Source: Bacteroidota bacterium
GTDB lineage: Bacteria; Bacteroidota; Bacteroidia; Chitinophagales; Saprospiraceae
Length of the DNA: 40,054 bases
Reading direction: 5' to 3'
NCBI GenBank assembly: GCA_019136675.1
Contig: JAGVTV010000051.1
Coordinates: 1 to 40,054 of the forward strand
How positions within the stretch are numbered: the first letter of the stretch is position 1; each line of letters begins with the position of its first letter. Shown here one piece after another: positions 25,393-33,710 of the stretch. The notes under the pieces were generated by a model that worked only from the letters and a program-made list of their open reading frames with translations, searched no databases and had not been told where the DNA came from. The translations under genes were made by a program, and so were the position numbers.

Positions 25393-25500
25393 AAAGTTAC
25401 CAAATCGGCAGGAAGATATTGTGAAACGAAAAATTGTATTTATTGACTATTTTTGCGGCCGGCCGCATTTTCTGAGATCCTGCATTTCCAAAGTTACCAA
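25393..25500. repeat. Exact 11-bp direct repeat in the divergent hisS leader region
   Basis: AAAGTTACCAA occurs at 25393-25403 and again at 25490-25500, near the two ends of the 136-nt gap between the dehydrogenase gene (minus) and hisS (plus). Read on the minus strand the second copy contains TAACTTTG, a -7 match, and the first the near match TAACTTTA. The pair could be promoter copies for the dehydrogenase gene or operator sites. Confidence 0.45.
25448..25466 (+). promoter_or_regulatory. hisS -7 element followed by a 12-bp GC palindrome
   Basis: TATTTTTG (25448-25455) fits TAnnTTTG. The perfect palindrome GCGGCCGGCCGC (25455-25466) begins at its last base, so it covers the expected transcription start. 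It stands out in AT-rich surroundings. It could be an operator, or a hairpin at the 5' end of the mRNA. Confidence 0.45.
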
Positions 25501-25505
25501 GATAT

Positions 25506-26867
25506 ATGTCATCAAAACCATCATTGCCCAAAGGAACCAGAGATTTTTTGCCAGGCCAGGTAGCCCGGCGAAAATACATTTTTAGCATCATTGAAGATGT
25601 TTTCCGCACCTTCGGGTATCTTCCCATCGAAACGCCAACCATGGAAAACCTGAGTACACTGACAGGTAAATACGGCGAAGAGGGTGACCGGCTCCTGTTT
25701 AAGGTGCTGAACAACGGTGATTTTCTGTCAGGAGCCGACAAGGAAGCACTGTCGTCCCTGGACAGCAACAAAGTAGTGCCATCCATTTCCAAGCGGGGGC
25801 TCAGGTATGATCTCACGGTGCCTTTCGCCCGGTTTGTAGTGATGAACCTCAATGACATAGCCCTTCCCTTTAAAAGATACCAGATCCAGCAGGTATGGCG
25901 GGCTGACAGGCCTCAGCGGGGGAGATACCAGGAATTTTACCAGTGTGATGTAGATGTAGTCGGGTCCGATTCGCTGATGTATGAAGCAGAGCTCGTGCAG
26001 ATCTATGCGGAGGTATTCAGGAAGCTTAACATCCGTGTCAGGATCCTGGTCAATAACCGCAAAATCCTGTTTGGCATGGCGGAAGCTGCCGGCATATCTG
26101 ACAGGTTTATGGAGATGACCATAGCGATCGACAAGCTGGACAAGATAGGCCCTGACGGCGTCATCAGGGAAATGGCGGACAGGGGTATACCTGAAGACAG
26201 TGCAGTAAAAGTTCTGCGAATGCTAGAAATAAGGAATCTTGATGAGCTCACAACTGTTTTCGGCGACACTACCCCCGAAGGATCCAAGGGAGCGGAAGAG
26301 ATAAGGGGTGTAATAACCTATCTCGGGGATTCAGTACCTGAGTTATTATTTGATATTAGCCTGGCAAGGGGACTGAATTATTATACAGGCTGCATTTTTG
26401 AGGTCAAGGTTGATACGACTGCCTATCCGGGATTTTCGATGGGCAGCATAGGCGGTGGTGGCAGATATGACAATCTTACCGGAGTTTTTGGCCTGCCGGG
26501 AGTGTCGGGTGTGGGTGTTTCCTTTGGAGCTGAAAGGATCTACGACGTCATGGAAGAACTGTCGTTGTTTCCGGACGATGTGGAGCAGGACATCAGGATA
26601 CTGTTTGTAGCCATGGATGACGAAAGCCATAAAACCGCCTTTGACATTGTGTCGACCCTTCGCAGGTCCGGTATATCGTGCGACCTGTATCCTGAGCCGG
26701 CAAAAATGAAAAAACAGATGTCTTATGCCAATACCCGCAAAGCACCCTTTGTGGGCATCATTGGCGAGTCGGAGAGGCTTTCAGGCAGCGTTACTCTCAA
26801 AAACATGGTCTCCGGCGAACAGTCGGTGATCTCCCGGGACAAAATAATTGACTTCCTGCACAAATAA
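25506..26867 (+). CDS. hisS: Histidyl-tRNA synthetase
   Basis: This 453-residue class II synthetase begins MSSKPSLPKGTRDFLP, with motif 1 nearby. Motif 2 lies around VWRADRPQRGRYQEFYQCDVD (about 130-150), and the histidine-binding LARGLNYYTG at 286-295. Motif 3 is in GGGGRYDNL and SFGAERI, and the anticodon-binding domain spans about 360-453. It charges tRNA-His in the cytoplasm. It is slightly longer than the E. coli enzyme, in line with the Bacteroidota/eukaryote-like form. gatA follows after 31 nt, so the two are probably one operon of translation genes. Confidence 0.97.
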   Translation: MSSKPSLPKGTRDFLPGQVARRKYIFSIIEDVFRTFGYLPIETPTMENLSTLTGKYGEEGDRLLFKVLNNGDFLSGADKEALSSLDSNKVVPSISKRGLRYDLTVPFARFVVMNLNDIALPFKRYQIQQVWRADRPQRGRYQEFYQCDVDVVGSDSLMYEAELVQIYAEVFRKLNIRVRILVNNRKILFGMAEAAGISDRFMEMTIAIDKLDKIGPDGVIREMADRGIPEDSAVKVLRMLEIRNLDELTTVFGDTTPEGSKGAEEIRGVITYLGDSVPELLFDISLARGLNYYTGCIFEVKVDTTAYPGFSMGSIGGGGRYDNLTGVFGLPGVSGVGVSFGAERIYDVMEELSLFPDDVEQDIRILFVAMDDESHKTAFDIVSTLRRSGISCDLYPEPAKMKKQMSYANTRKAPFVGIIGESERLSGSVTLKNMVSGEQSVISRDKIIDFLHK

Positions 26868-26898
26868 AATTTGTAACTTACACAGCAACAAGCCGCTT

Positions 26899-28329
26899 AT
26901 GGGCACACTTTCATTGGCAGAGATACAAGAAAAACTGCTGGACGGTTCACTCACTTGCCGGAAGATAGTAGACACATATCTCTCAAGGATAGAGGCATCA
27001 AAGCACCTCAACGCTTACGTGGAAGTGTATACGGAAGAGGTAATCCGCCAGGCAGATATTCTGGATGGCAAGATAAAAAACAAACGCACGGAGCTGGGCA
27101 GACTCTTCGGCTGTGTCTTTTCCGTCAAGGACATGATCGTGCTGGAAAACCACGGGGTCACCGCAGGATCACGTATTCTGGAGGGATTTAAAAGCCGGTT
27201 TACTGCCACCTGCCTGCAGAGGATGCTCGATGAGGACGCCATCGTGATCGGCCGAACCAATTGTGATGAATTTGGCATGGGTTCTGCAAATCTCCACAGT
27301 CATTACGGTTCTGTGGGCAACGCCGTAGACCCCGAGAGGGTATCAGGAGGTTCGAGTGGCGGTGCTGCGGTTTCTGTGCAGGCAGGAACATGCCTGGTAG
27401 CATTGGGTACAGATACGGGCGGATCAGTGAGGCAACCGGCTGCCATGACAGGGACATTTGGTTTTAAGCCTACCTACGGCATGGTTTCGAGGTATGGACT
27501 TATAGCCTATGCCTCATCTTTTGACCAACTGGGAGTAATAGCCGGCCGGGCAGAAGACGTGGACCGAGTGATGGATGTGGTCTCCTCGGTTGACCCCCAT
27601 GACGGGACCATGCTTCAGAGAGGGTTGTACGGCAGTCAGCTAACCGAAAAAAAAGAAACTTACAGGCTGGCCTGGTTTCCTGAGGCTGTTGAGTCAGACG
27701 GCATTGACGATGAGGTCCGTGACAGGTTTAGCAGCTTCAGGGCGTATCTTTCACGCCAGGGCCATACCGTGGAGCCTGTGGGTTTTGACCTCCTGGACTA
27801 TCTTGTGCCTTGTTATTACATCCTTACCACAGCTGAGGCTTCGTCCAATCTCAGCCGCTATGACGGAGTCAGATACGGATACCGCAGCAAGGAAGCCAAA
27901 AACATTAACGACCTGTATGTTATGTCCCGATCCGAAGGTTTCGGGTCCGAGGTTAAAAAGCGAATCATGCTGGGATCCTTTGTGCTGAGCGAAGGGTATT
28001 ATGATGCCTACTTCAGCAAGGCTCAGAAAGTACGTACTCTGGTGCGAAACCGGCTGCAGGAAATATTTGGCGGGTTTGACTTTATCGTGTTGCCTACCTC
28101 TCCGGTGGCTGCATGGAAAAAATCTGACAAGGCAGATAACCCGCTGTCAGAATACATGGCCGATATCTATACGGTCCTGGCAAGCCTGGCCGGAATGCCT
28201 GCCATTTCAGTACCTTCAGGCAATAATTCTGGTGGTTTGCCGTTAGGTATTCAGCTTATCGCACCTGCCGGCAGTGATAAAAAACTGGTAGGGTTTTGTA
28301 AAGACATTACTGATTGGCATAATATTTGA
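26899..28329 (+). CDS. gatA: Asp-tRNA(Asn)/Glu-tRNA(Gln) amidotransferase subunit A
   Basis: This 476-residue amidase-signature protein has the Ser-cisSer-Lys triad visible: K77 (SVKDM), cis-Ser S152 (SGGSSGG) and nucleophile S176 (TDTGGSVRQP). The spacing equals that of characterised GatA proteins (75 and 24 residues). The loop TFGFKPTYGMVSRYGLIAYASS-like stretch and RIMLGSFVLS are also typical. GatA releases ammonia from glutamine for GatB-catalysed transamidation of misacylated tRNA; gatB and gatC are not in the window. An in-frame TTG at 26848 overlaps hisS; ATG 26899 (MGTLSLAEIQ) is the family start. It lies 31 nt after hisS. Confidence 0.96.
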   Translation: MGTLSLAEIQEKLLDGSLTCRKIVDTYLSRIEASKHLNAYVEVYTEEVIRQADILDGKIKNKRTELGRLFGCVFSVKDMIVLENHGVTAGSRILEGFKSRFTATCLQRMLDEDAIVIGRTNCDEFGMGSANLHSHYGSVGNAVDPERVSGGSSGGAAVSVQAGTCLVALGTDTGGSVRQPAAMTGTFGFKPTYGMVSRYGLIAYASSFDQLGVIAGRAEDVDRVMDVVSSVDPHDGTMLQRGLYGSQLTEKKETYRLAWFPEAVESDGIDDEVRDRFSSFRAYLSRQGHTVEPVGFDLLDYLVPCYYILTTAEASSNLSRYDGVRYGYRSKEAKNINDLYVMSRSEGFGSEVKKRIMLGSFVLSEGYYDAYFSKAQKVRTLVRNRLQEIFGGFDFIVLPTSPVAAWKKSDKADNPLSEYMADIYTVLASLAGMPAISVPSGNNSGGLPLGIQLIAPAGSDKKLVGFCKDITDWHNI

Positions 28330-28374
28330 TTTTTGGTTAATTACAGATAATTATTTGTTAACAAGTGTATTGTG

Positions 28375-28405
28375 TTGACAAATACCAAATTTTGTGTTAT
28401 CTTTG
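28375..28405 (+). promoter_or_regulatory. Promoter of the MltD-like gene
   Basis: A TTG (28375-28377) lies 20 nt before TATCTTTG (28398-28405), which is followed by CACTC. It is the best full match in the window to the Bacteroidota -33/-7 consensus. The leader to the ATG at 28511 is about 100 nt. Confidence 0.75.
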
Positions 28406-28443
28406 CACTCCCAATGAAATTAGAGCCGGCTGAGGAAGCTAAT

Positions 28444-28483
28444 AAATCTTACACAACAGTCATTTTTTATTTTAGTAAGATTT
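28444..28483 (+). promoter_or_regulatory. Stem-loop in the 5' leader of the MltD-like gene
   Basis: AAATCTTAC (28444-28452) and GTAAGATTT (28475-28483) form a perfect 9-bp inverted repeat with a 22-nt AT-rich loop. It sits in the leader between the promoter and the ATG at 28511. No long T-run follows, so a terminator is unlikely. It may be an RNA structure affecting stability or translation, or a protein site. Confidence 0.55.
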
Positions 28484-28510
28484 CCCAAAAACCGTTAATT
28501 TTATAGTACC

Positions 28511-29755
28511 ATGAACACGTTACAACGTATCTTAAAACCATTTTATCTGGTTTGCATACTGGCTACGTTTCTGGTTACCACAGGGTCTGCAAAATCCCCC
28601 TCTGACCCGGAGGTAATCCGAAGGCTGGAAAACATGCAAACCATAGTCAATGTCCGCATCAATGAAGATGTACTGGATATGGTCAGTTTTTACACTGACA
28701 GAAACAAAAGGGACAGTGAGAGAATCCTCTCCAGGGCAGCCCTGTATTTTCCGACCATCGAGCAGGCTCTCCGTGAGAGAGAGTTGCCGGACGAACTCAA
28801 ATACATCTCTGTCATCGAGTCCAGCCTTAACCCTGTGGCTGAGTCGCATCAGGGGGCCACTGGTATGTGGCAGTTTATGAAAGGTACAGCCGAGCTGTTT
28901 AACCTTAATATGGACAAACACATTGACGAAAGAAAGGATATCGTCAAATCCACAGAAAAAGCCCTGGATTATCTGAAGTATCTTTACGAATCCTATGGCG
29001 ACTGGGCCCTTGCCCTGGCAGCTTACAACTGCGGTACGGCCAGGCTCAACGGGGCCATCAAAAAGTCTAACGGATCGACAGATTACTGGACCATCCTCAG
29101 GCATTTGCCGAGAGAAACCCAGAAGTACGTACCCAAATTTATCGCCGTGAGTTACCTGATGAATTACTATTATCTGCATGAGATCAGACCTTCAGAACTT
29201 CCGGAAGACATTGTGTACACCTCTTCAGTCAAGGTGTTTGAAAAAGTGGACTTCAAAAAGCTCAGCAAAGACCTGGAACTGGAGCTTGACCTGATACGTT
29301 ACCTGAATCCCATCTTTAATAAAGATCAGATCCCTGCCACCGATGAAGGCAGATACATGCTCACTCTTCCGGATACCAAGATGGCGGCTTTCGCCGAAAG
29401 GTATGGAGTTAAAGAAGAAATAGTCATTGGCCCGTTTGGTATCAGAAGACCGACGGAAAACAGCGATCTTGCAGCCGAACAGGTAAAGAGGGAAGCCATA
29501 GCCATGCTGGAATCACTCCGCAGACGCAATATAGCCACCAGAGACAACCTCAAGGATACCAGTGTATTCAGGACCCTTGCCAAAAGCAGAGTGCCGGGAT
29601 TTGAGTCCATGAAAGTCTACAAGCTCAGGAAGAAGGAATCTGTGGAAGACGTGGCAGTACGGTATAATATTCCACTTGAAGATCTGCTGGCCATTAACAA
29701 TATAAATCCGGACGACGAAGTAGCTCCCGGCAGTTTTATCAAGCTGTCAAAATAA
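28511..29755 (+). CDS. mltD: MltD-like lytic transglycosylase (SLT + LysM)
   Basis: This 414-residue exported enzyme has a signal peptide (about 1-27, ending GSAK). The SLT domain (about 85-200) has the catalytic Glu at E103 (VIESSLNP), GATGMWQFM, and the later ALAAYNCG motif. A connecting domain (about 215-310) and one LysM motif at the C-terminus (about 370-412, including YKLRKKESVEDVA and INNINPDDEV) follow. It cleaves glycan strands of peptidoglycan, forming 1,6-anhydro ends, and LysM binds the glycan. E. coli MltD has two LysM motifs and is a lipoprotein; this has one and no lipobox. It has its own promoter and terminator. Confidence 0.94.
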   Translation: MNTLQRILKPFYLVCILATFLVTTGSAKSPSDPEVIRRLENMQTIVNVRINEDVLDMVSFYTDRNKRDSERILSRAALYFPTIEQALRERELPDELKYISVIESSLNPVAESHQGATGMWQFMKGTAELFNLNMDKHIDERKDIVKSTEKALDYLKYLYESYGDWALALAAYNCGTARLNGAIKKSNGSTDYWTILRHLPRETQKYVPKFIAVSYLMNYYYLHEIRPSELPEDIVYTSSVKVFEKVDFKKLSKDLELELDLIRYLNPIFNKDQIPATDEGRYMLTLPDTKMAAFAERYGVKEEIVIGPFGIRRPTENSDLAAEQVKREAIAMLESLRRRNIATRDNLKDTSVFRTLAKSRVPGFESMKVYKLRKKESVEDVAVRYNIPLEDLLAINNINPDDEVAPGSFIKLSK

Positions 29756-29780
29756 TTAACTCCGTCTGATGGCAGTAAAG

Positions 29781-29815
29781 AGGGTTTAGCTCCGGTGAGG
29801 GGTCAAACCCTTTTT
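29781..29815 (+). terminator. Intrinsic terminator after the MltD-like gene
   Basis: AGGGTTT (29781-29787) pairs with AAACCCT (29805-29811). A partly wobble-paired inner stem extends the hairpin, and a run of five T (29811-29815) follows. Transcription of the MltD-like gene should end here, before the Sua5 gene. Confidence 0.88.
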
Positions 29816-29864
29816 ATTTGGCTTTTGTTTAGTATATAGTCAAAGTCACAAAAAAAGAGACCTT

Positions 29865-30845
29865 ATGTCGGACGCTTTTATAGGCACGAGTATAGACATA
29901 GCTGCCACACTGCTAAAAAAAGGGGAGGCTGTGGCTATACCCACAGAAACTGTATACGGACTTGCTGCCAATGCCCTGGATACTCGTGCAGTGGCCAAGA
30001 TTTTCAGCATCAAGCAGAGGCCTACATTCGACCCGCTGATCATCCATGTAGCCGATTTTGACAAGGTGGTAGATTATGTGAAGGAGATTCCGGAGATATT
30101 TAAAAAACTGGCAGCAAAATACACCCCCGGTCCTGTCACCTTCCTCATGAAGAAAAAGGATATCATCCCTGACATTGTGACGGCAGGCTCACCATATGTT
30201 GCTATAAGGATTCCAAACCACCCTGTCACCCTGGAGTTGTTAAAAAAGGTGGAGTTTCCGCTTGCAGCACCCAGTGCCAACCCTTTTGGGTATATAAGCC
30301 CCACAACAGCAGAGCACGTGGCTGACCAGTTGGGCAGCAAGGTGTATTACATCCTCGACGGAGGTTCCTGTGATGTAGGGGTCGAAAGCACCATCCTGGC
30401 CCTCGACGAAAACGGAGAAGTCGAAGTCCTTCGCAAAGGCGGATTATCCATTGAAGCCATTGAAAAAGAAACAGGCACGGTAACGGTCAGGGATACATCT
30501 GTCTCCAATCCCGAAGCACCCGGTATGCTTACAAGTCATTATGCACCCAGGGTGCCACTTGTCCTGGGGGATATCCATACTTTGTCCGCAGCTTCTAATT
30601 CCAACAGGACAGGCATCATTGCTTTTTCAAATTTCCTTCCGGGTATACCTACCAAACATCAGATTGTCTTGTCGCCTTCCGGCAATTTTACCGATGCGGC
30701 CAGAAACCTTTTTGCAGGCATGAGATACCTCGACAATTGTGACATCGATGTCATCTTTGCCGAACCGGTGCCCGAATCAGACCTGGGTATAGCTATCAAC
30801 GACCGCCTTCGCCGGGCAGCACACAGGGATCATCCTGTTACGTAA
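29865..30845 (+). CDS. tsaC: L-threonylcarbamoyladenylate synthase (Sua5/TsaC type)
   Basis: This 326-residue protein has the YrdC-like catalytic domain (about 1-200), with PTETVYGL (26-33), KQRP (50-53) and LIIHV, plus the C-terminal Sua5 domain (about 215-326, starting near APGMLTSHYAPR). It makes threonylcarbamoyl-AMP from Thr, bicarbonate and ATP for the t6A modification of ANN-decoding tRNAs. The two-domain length indicates the Sua5 form, not the short TsaC. Its stop (30843-30845) lies inside the 3' end of the convergent acyl-CoA dehydrogenase gene. Confidence 0.94.
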   Translation: MSDAFIGTSIDIAATLLKKGEAVAIPTETVYGLAANALDTRAVAKIFSIKQRPTFDPLIIHVADFDKVVDYVKEIPEIFKKLAAKYTPGPVTFLMKKKDIIPDIVTAGSPYVAIRIPNHPVTLELLKKVEFPLAAPSANPFGYISPTTAEHVADQLGSKVYYILDGGSCDVGVESTILALDENGEVEVLRKGGLSIEAIEKETGTVTVRDTSVSNPEAPGMLTSHYAPRVPLVLGDIHTLSAASNSNRTGIIAFSNFLPGIPTKHQIVLSPSGNFTDAARNLFAGMRYLDNCDIDVIFAEPVPESDLGIAINDRLRRAAHRDHPVT

Positions 30846-32040
30846 ATGCATTAAAGCCGGTCACATCCATGCCGGTGATCAGCAGATGTATGTCATGGGT
30901 GCCTTCATAGGTCACCACTGATTCGAGATTCATCATATGACGCATGATGGGATATTCTGAGGTGATACCCATGCCACCGTGCATCTGACGTGCTTCGCGG
31001 GCTACTTCCATCGCCATGGCTACATTGTTGCGTTTTGCCATGGAGATCTGTGCGGGAGTAGCCTTGCCCTGGTTTGCCAGCGTACCCAGCCGCCATACCA
31101 GCAGTTGTGCCTTGGTGATTTCGGTGATCATTTCAGCCAGTTTTTTTTGCGTAAGCTGAAACTGACCCAGTTTCTTTCCAAACTGTTCTCTTTCCTTGCT
31201 GTATCTGAGTGCCGAGTCATAGCAGTCGAGGGCTGCCCCTATGGCTCCCCAGGCTATACCGTAGCGGGCTTTGGACAGGCAGCCCAGCGGACCTTTCAGA
31301 CCAGCCACATTGGGCAGGAGGTTTGCTTTTGGTACCCTGACATCTTCAAAGACCAGTTCTCCGGTGACAGAGGCACGCAGTGACCACTTGCCGTGGATTT
31401 CGGGGGCTGAAAAACCCTTCATGCCTTTTTCCACGATGAGGCCCCTGATCACACCTTCTTCATCCTTGGCCCATACTACTGCCACATCAGCGACCGGCGA
31501 ATTGGTGATCCACATCTTGGCTCCATTTAGGATGTAGCTGTCTCCGTCATCCCTGATGTTGGTGACCATTCCGGCAGGATTGGAGCCGTGGTCAGGTTCT
31601 GTAAGACCGAAGCAACCTATAAATTCGCCACTGCCGAGCTTGGGCAGGTATTTTTTACGCTGCTCTTCATTGCCGTATTTGTAGATGGGGTACATCACCA
31701 GGGAGCCCTGTACAGAGGCCATGGACCGTATACCCGAGTCCCCTCTTTCGAGTTCCTGCATGATCACGCCGTAGGCGATCTCATCCATGCCGCCCCCACC
31801 GTATTCGGCAGGAAGGCTGGGCCCGAAGGCTCCTACCTCTGCCAGTCCCTTAAAGAGGTGGACCGGGCAGGCTGCTCTGTTGGCATAGTCTTCGATGATG
31901 GGACTGACCTCCTGTTTTACCCACTGCCTGACTGCGTCACGTGCCAGAAGATGGTCTTCGTTTAGCAGTTCGTCCAGGGCGTAATAATCGTGGTGTTCGT
32001 AAAGGTCTGTTTTTGATGATTTCTTAATTTCGGTATTCAT
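30838..32040 (-). CDS. gcdH: Glutaryl-CoA dehydrogenase-like acyl-CoA dehydrogenase
   Basis: This 400-residue flavoenzyme is of the acyl-CoA dehydrogenase fold. Catalytic Glu E379 is in TYEGTHDIH, the signature of glutaryl-CoA dehydrogenases. R105 in IRSMASVQGSLVM corresponds to the Arg that binds the glutaryl carboxylate. FAD-binding segments include GCFGLTEPDHGSNPAGM and MWITNSP. It oxidises and decarboxylates glutaryl-CoA to crotonyl-CoA in lysine and tryptophan breakdown, with electrons passed to ETF. The gene converges on Sua5 and the 3' ends overlap by 8 nt. A -7 element (TACCTTTG, 32095 to 32088) lies about 50 nt upstream of its ATG. Confidence 0.93.
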   Translation of the reverse strand: MNTEIKKSSKTDLYEHHDYYALDELLNEDHLLARDAVRQWVKQEVSPIIEDYANRAACPVHLFKGLAEVGAFGPSLPAEYGGGGMDEIAYGVIMQELERGDSGIRSMASVQGSLVMYPIYKYGNEEQRKKYLPKLGSGEFIGCFGLTEPDHGSNPAGMVTNIRDDGDSYILNGAKMWITNSPVADVAVVWAKDEEGVIRGLIVEKGMKGFSAPEIHGKWSLRASVTGELVFEDVRVPKANLLPNVAGLKGPLGCLSKARYGIAWGAIGAALDCYDSALRYSKEREQFGKKLGQFQLTQKKLAEMITEITKAQLLVWRLGTLANQGKATPAQISMAKRNNVAMAMEVAREARQMHGGMGITSEYPIMRHMMNLESVVTYEGTHDIHLLITGMDVTGFNAFT

Positions 32041-32087
32041 ATGATCAAGGTTTGGAAACCGCAGGGAGCGGCTGTGTGATTAGACTG

Positions 32088-32095
32088 CAAAGGTA
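32088..32095 (-). promoter_or_regulatory. Candidate -7 element of the glutaryl-CoA dehydrogenase gene
   Basis: On the minus strand TACCTTTG (32095 to 32088), followed by CAGTC, fits TAnnTTTG. No TTG is found at -33 spacing. Confidence 0.5.
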
Positions 32096-32337
32096 ACATC
32101 CATATATGGATTTTGTTGGTTTCTGTAAGACGAACAATTTTAAAAAACTTCGCCGGAGTCATTTTCTGGCCAGAGTACTTCATAGTGTCGGCTGCAATAT
32201 TAATTTGATCAACAGGCAACATGGCATCCGAAAATTAAGTAATTTTGCGGTAGTTTTTAGTATCTTTTCTGCAAAAAGCAGGTTTTTTACTGCAAAACAG
32301 GGATTAAAATTCAAAAATTCATAATTTTCATTTTCAA
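32096..32337. other. Divergent intergenic region, no gene seen
   Basis: This 242-nt stretch lies between the divergent gcdH and inositol-phosphate synthase genes. A 72-codon open frame at 32106-32324 has no family features and is not called. For the plus-strand gene a -7 match TAATTTTG occurs at 32240-32247. The leader holds two similar segments, CTGCAAAAAGCAGG (32269-32282) and CTGCAAAACAGGG (32290-32302), which could be regulatory or chance. Confidence 0.55.
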
Positions 32338-33648
32338 ATGGCAAAAAAATTAAAGGTTGAAAAACCAAAGGGTAAACTGGGTATTCTTATGCCCGGCATG
32401 GGTGCGGTGGCTACGACTGCCATAGCGGGTGTCATTGCCGTTAACAAAGGCCTCGGATTGCCTATTGGATCACTGACCCAGATGGGAAGGATGCGTGTAG
32501 GCAAAAGAACTGCCAACAATCAGCCGCTTATCAAGGACATAGTGCCTTTGCAATCACTGAAAAATGTTGTTTTTGGCGGGTGGGACATCTTTGATGACAC
32601 AGTCTATGAATCGGCGATGCATGCCAAAGTGCTGGATGAGAGCCTGCTCAAGAAAATCAAGCCCCAGTTATCGGAGATCAAGCCTATGAAGGCGGTTTTT
32701 GACCACGAATATGTCAAAAGGCTGGACGGTAAGCACATCAAAAAAGGAAAGACCAAAATGGAGCTGGCGACAGCCCTCATGAAGGATATAGAAAAGTTCC
32801 GTAAGGAAAACAATTGTGACAGATTGGTAATGGTATGGTGTGGCTCTACTGAGATTTACATCAAAGAATCCGAAGTACACCAGAGCCTCGCATCACTGGA
32901 GAAAGCTATGGAGGAAAACCATCCGGATGTACCGCCAAGCATGCTCTACGCTTATGCAGCAATCAAGATGGGCGTACCTTATGCAAACGGTGCCCCAAAC
33001 CTCTCCTGTGATATTCCTGCCCTGGTCGAGCTTGCCAAAAAGACCGGCACACCGATCGCTGGCAAGGATTTCAAGACCGGTCAGACACTCATGAAAACCA
33101 TCCTTGCTCCGGGCCTCAAGGCGAGGGTCATCGGAATCGAAGGCTGGTATTCGACCAATATCCTCGGCAACAGGGACGGTGAGGTACTCGCAGATCCGGA
33201 CAATTTTAAGACCAAGGAGGTATCCAAACTCGGTGTACTGGAGGAGATTCTCGAGCCTCAGCTATATCCTGAACTGTACGGTGACCTGTACCACCTGGTA
33301 AGGATAAATTATTATCCGCCTCGCGGTGACAACAAAGAAGGCTGGGACAATATCGACATCAGAGGATGGCTTAACTATCCCATGCAGATCAAGGTCGACT
33401 TCCTCTGCAGGGACTCAATCCTGGCTGCTCCGCTGGTAATTGATCTTGCGATATTCCTGGATCTTGCCAAGAGGGCAGGAATGTCAGGTATTCAGGAATG
33501 GTTGTCGTTCTACCTGAAATCTCCTCAGGCTCCCAAAGGTGTACATCCGATCCATGATATTTTTAAGCAGCTCAACAAACTCGAAAATACACTCAGGCAC
33601 ATAGCAGGGGAGGAGCTGATTACAAATCTGGGACTCGATTACCAATAA
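32338..33648 (+). CDS. ino1: Myo-inositol-1-phosphate synthase
   Basis: This 436-residue NAD-dependent enzyme is of the INO1/MIPS family. The nucleotide-binding loop LGILMPGMGAVATT (about 14-27) has the unusual MPGMGAV where others have GLGGNNG-like sequences. NGAPNLSCDIPALVELA and the catalytic-domain motifs GKDFKTGQTLMKT (about 244-256) and STNILGNRDGEVL (about 274-286) are clear. It converts glucose 6-phosphate to L-myo-inositol 1-phosphate. In Bacteroidota the product feeds inositol phospholipid and sphingolipid synthesis. It is followed by pgpA and a GtrA gene, but an intrinsic terminator separates it from pgpA. Confidence 0.94.
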   Translation: MAKKLKVEKPKGKLGILMPGMGAVATTAIAGVIAVNKGLGLPIGSLTQMGRMRVGKRTANNQPLIKDIVPLQSLKNVVFGGWDIFDDTVYESAMHAKVLDESLLKKIKPQLSEIKPMKAVFDHEYVKRLDGKHIKKGKTKMELATALMKDIEKFRKENNCDRLVMVWCGSTEIYIKESEVHQSLASLEKAMEENHPDVPPSMLYAYAAIKMGVPYANGAPNLSCDIPALVELAKKTGTPIAGKDFKTGQTLMKTILAPGLKARVIGIEGWYSTNILGNRDGEVLADPDNFKTKEVSKLGVLEEILEPQLYPELYGDLYHLVRINYYPPRGDNKEGWDNIDIRGWLNYPMQIKVDFLCRDSILAAPLVIDLAIFLDLAKRAGMSGIQEWLSFYLKSPQAPKGVHPIHDIFKQLNKLENTLRHIAGEELITNLGLDYQ

Positions 33649-33673
33649 AAAGATTTTTGGCATCAAATCATAC

Positions 33674-33705
33674 AGGAGCCTTGATTTCGGTCGGGCTCCT
33701 TTTTT
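33674..33705 (+). terminator. Intrinsic terminator between ino1 and pgpA
   Basis: AGGAGCC (33674-33680) pairs with GGCTCCT (33694-33700) around a 13-nt loop and is followed by a T-run to 33705. It ends 6 nt before the pgpA ATG. No promoter match lies between this hairpin and pgpA. Confidence 0.85.
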
Positions 33706-33710
33706 AATTT

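Noticed and set aside
32106..32324. 72-codon plus-strand frame between gcdH and ino1
   Set aside because: It has no recognisable family features, and overlaps the promoter elements of both flanking genes.
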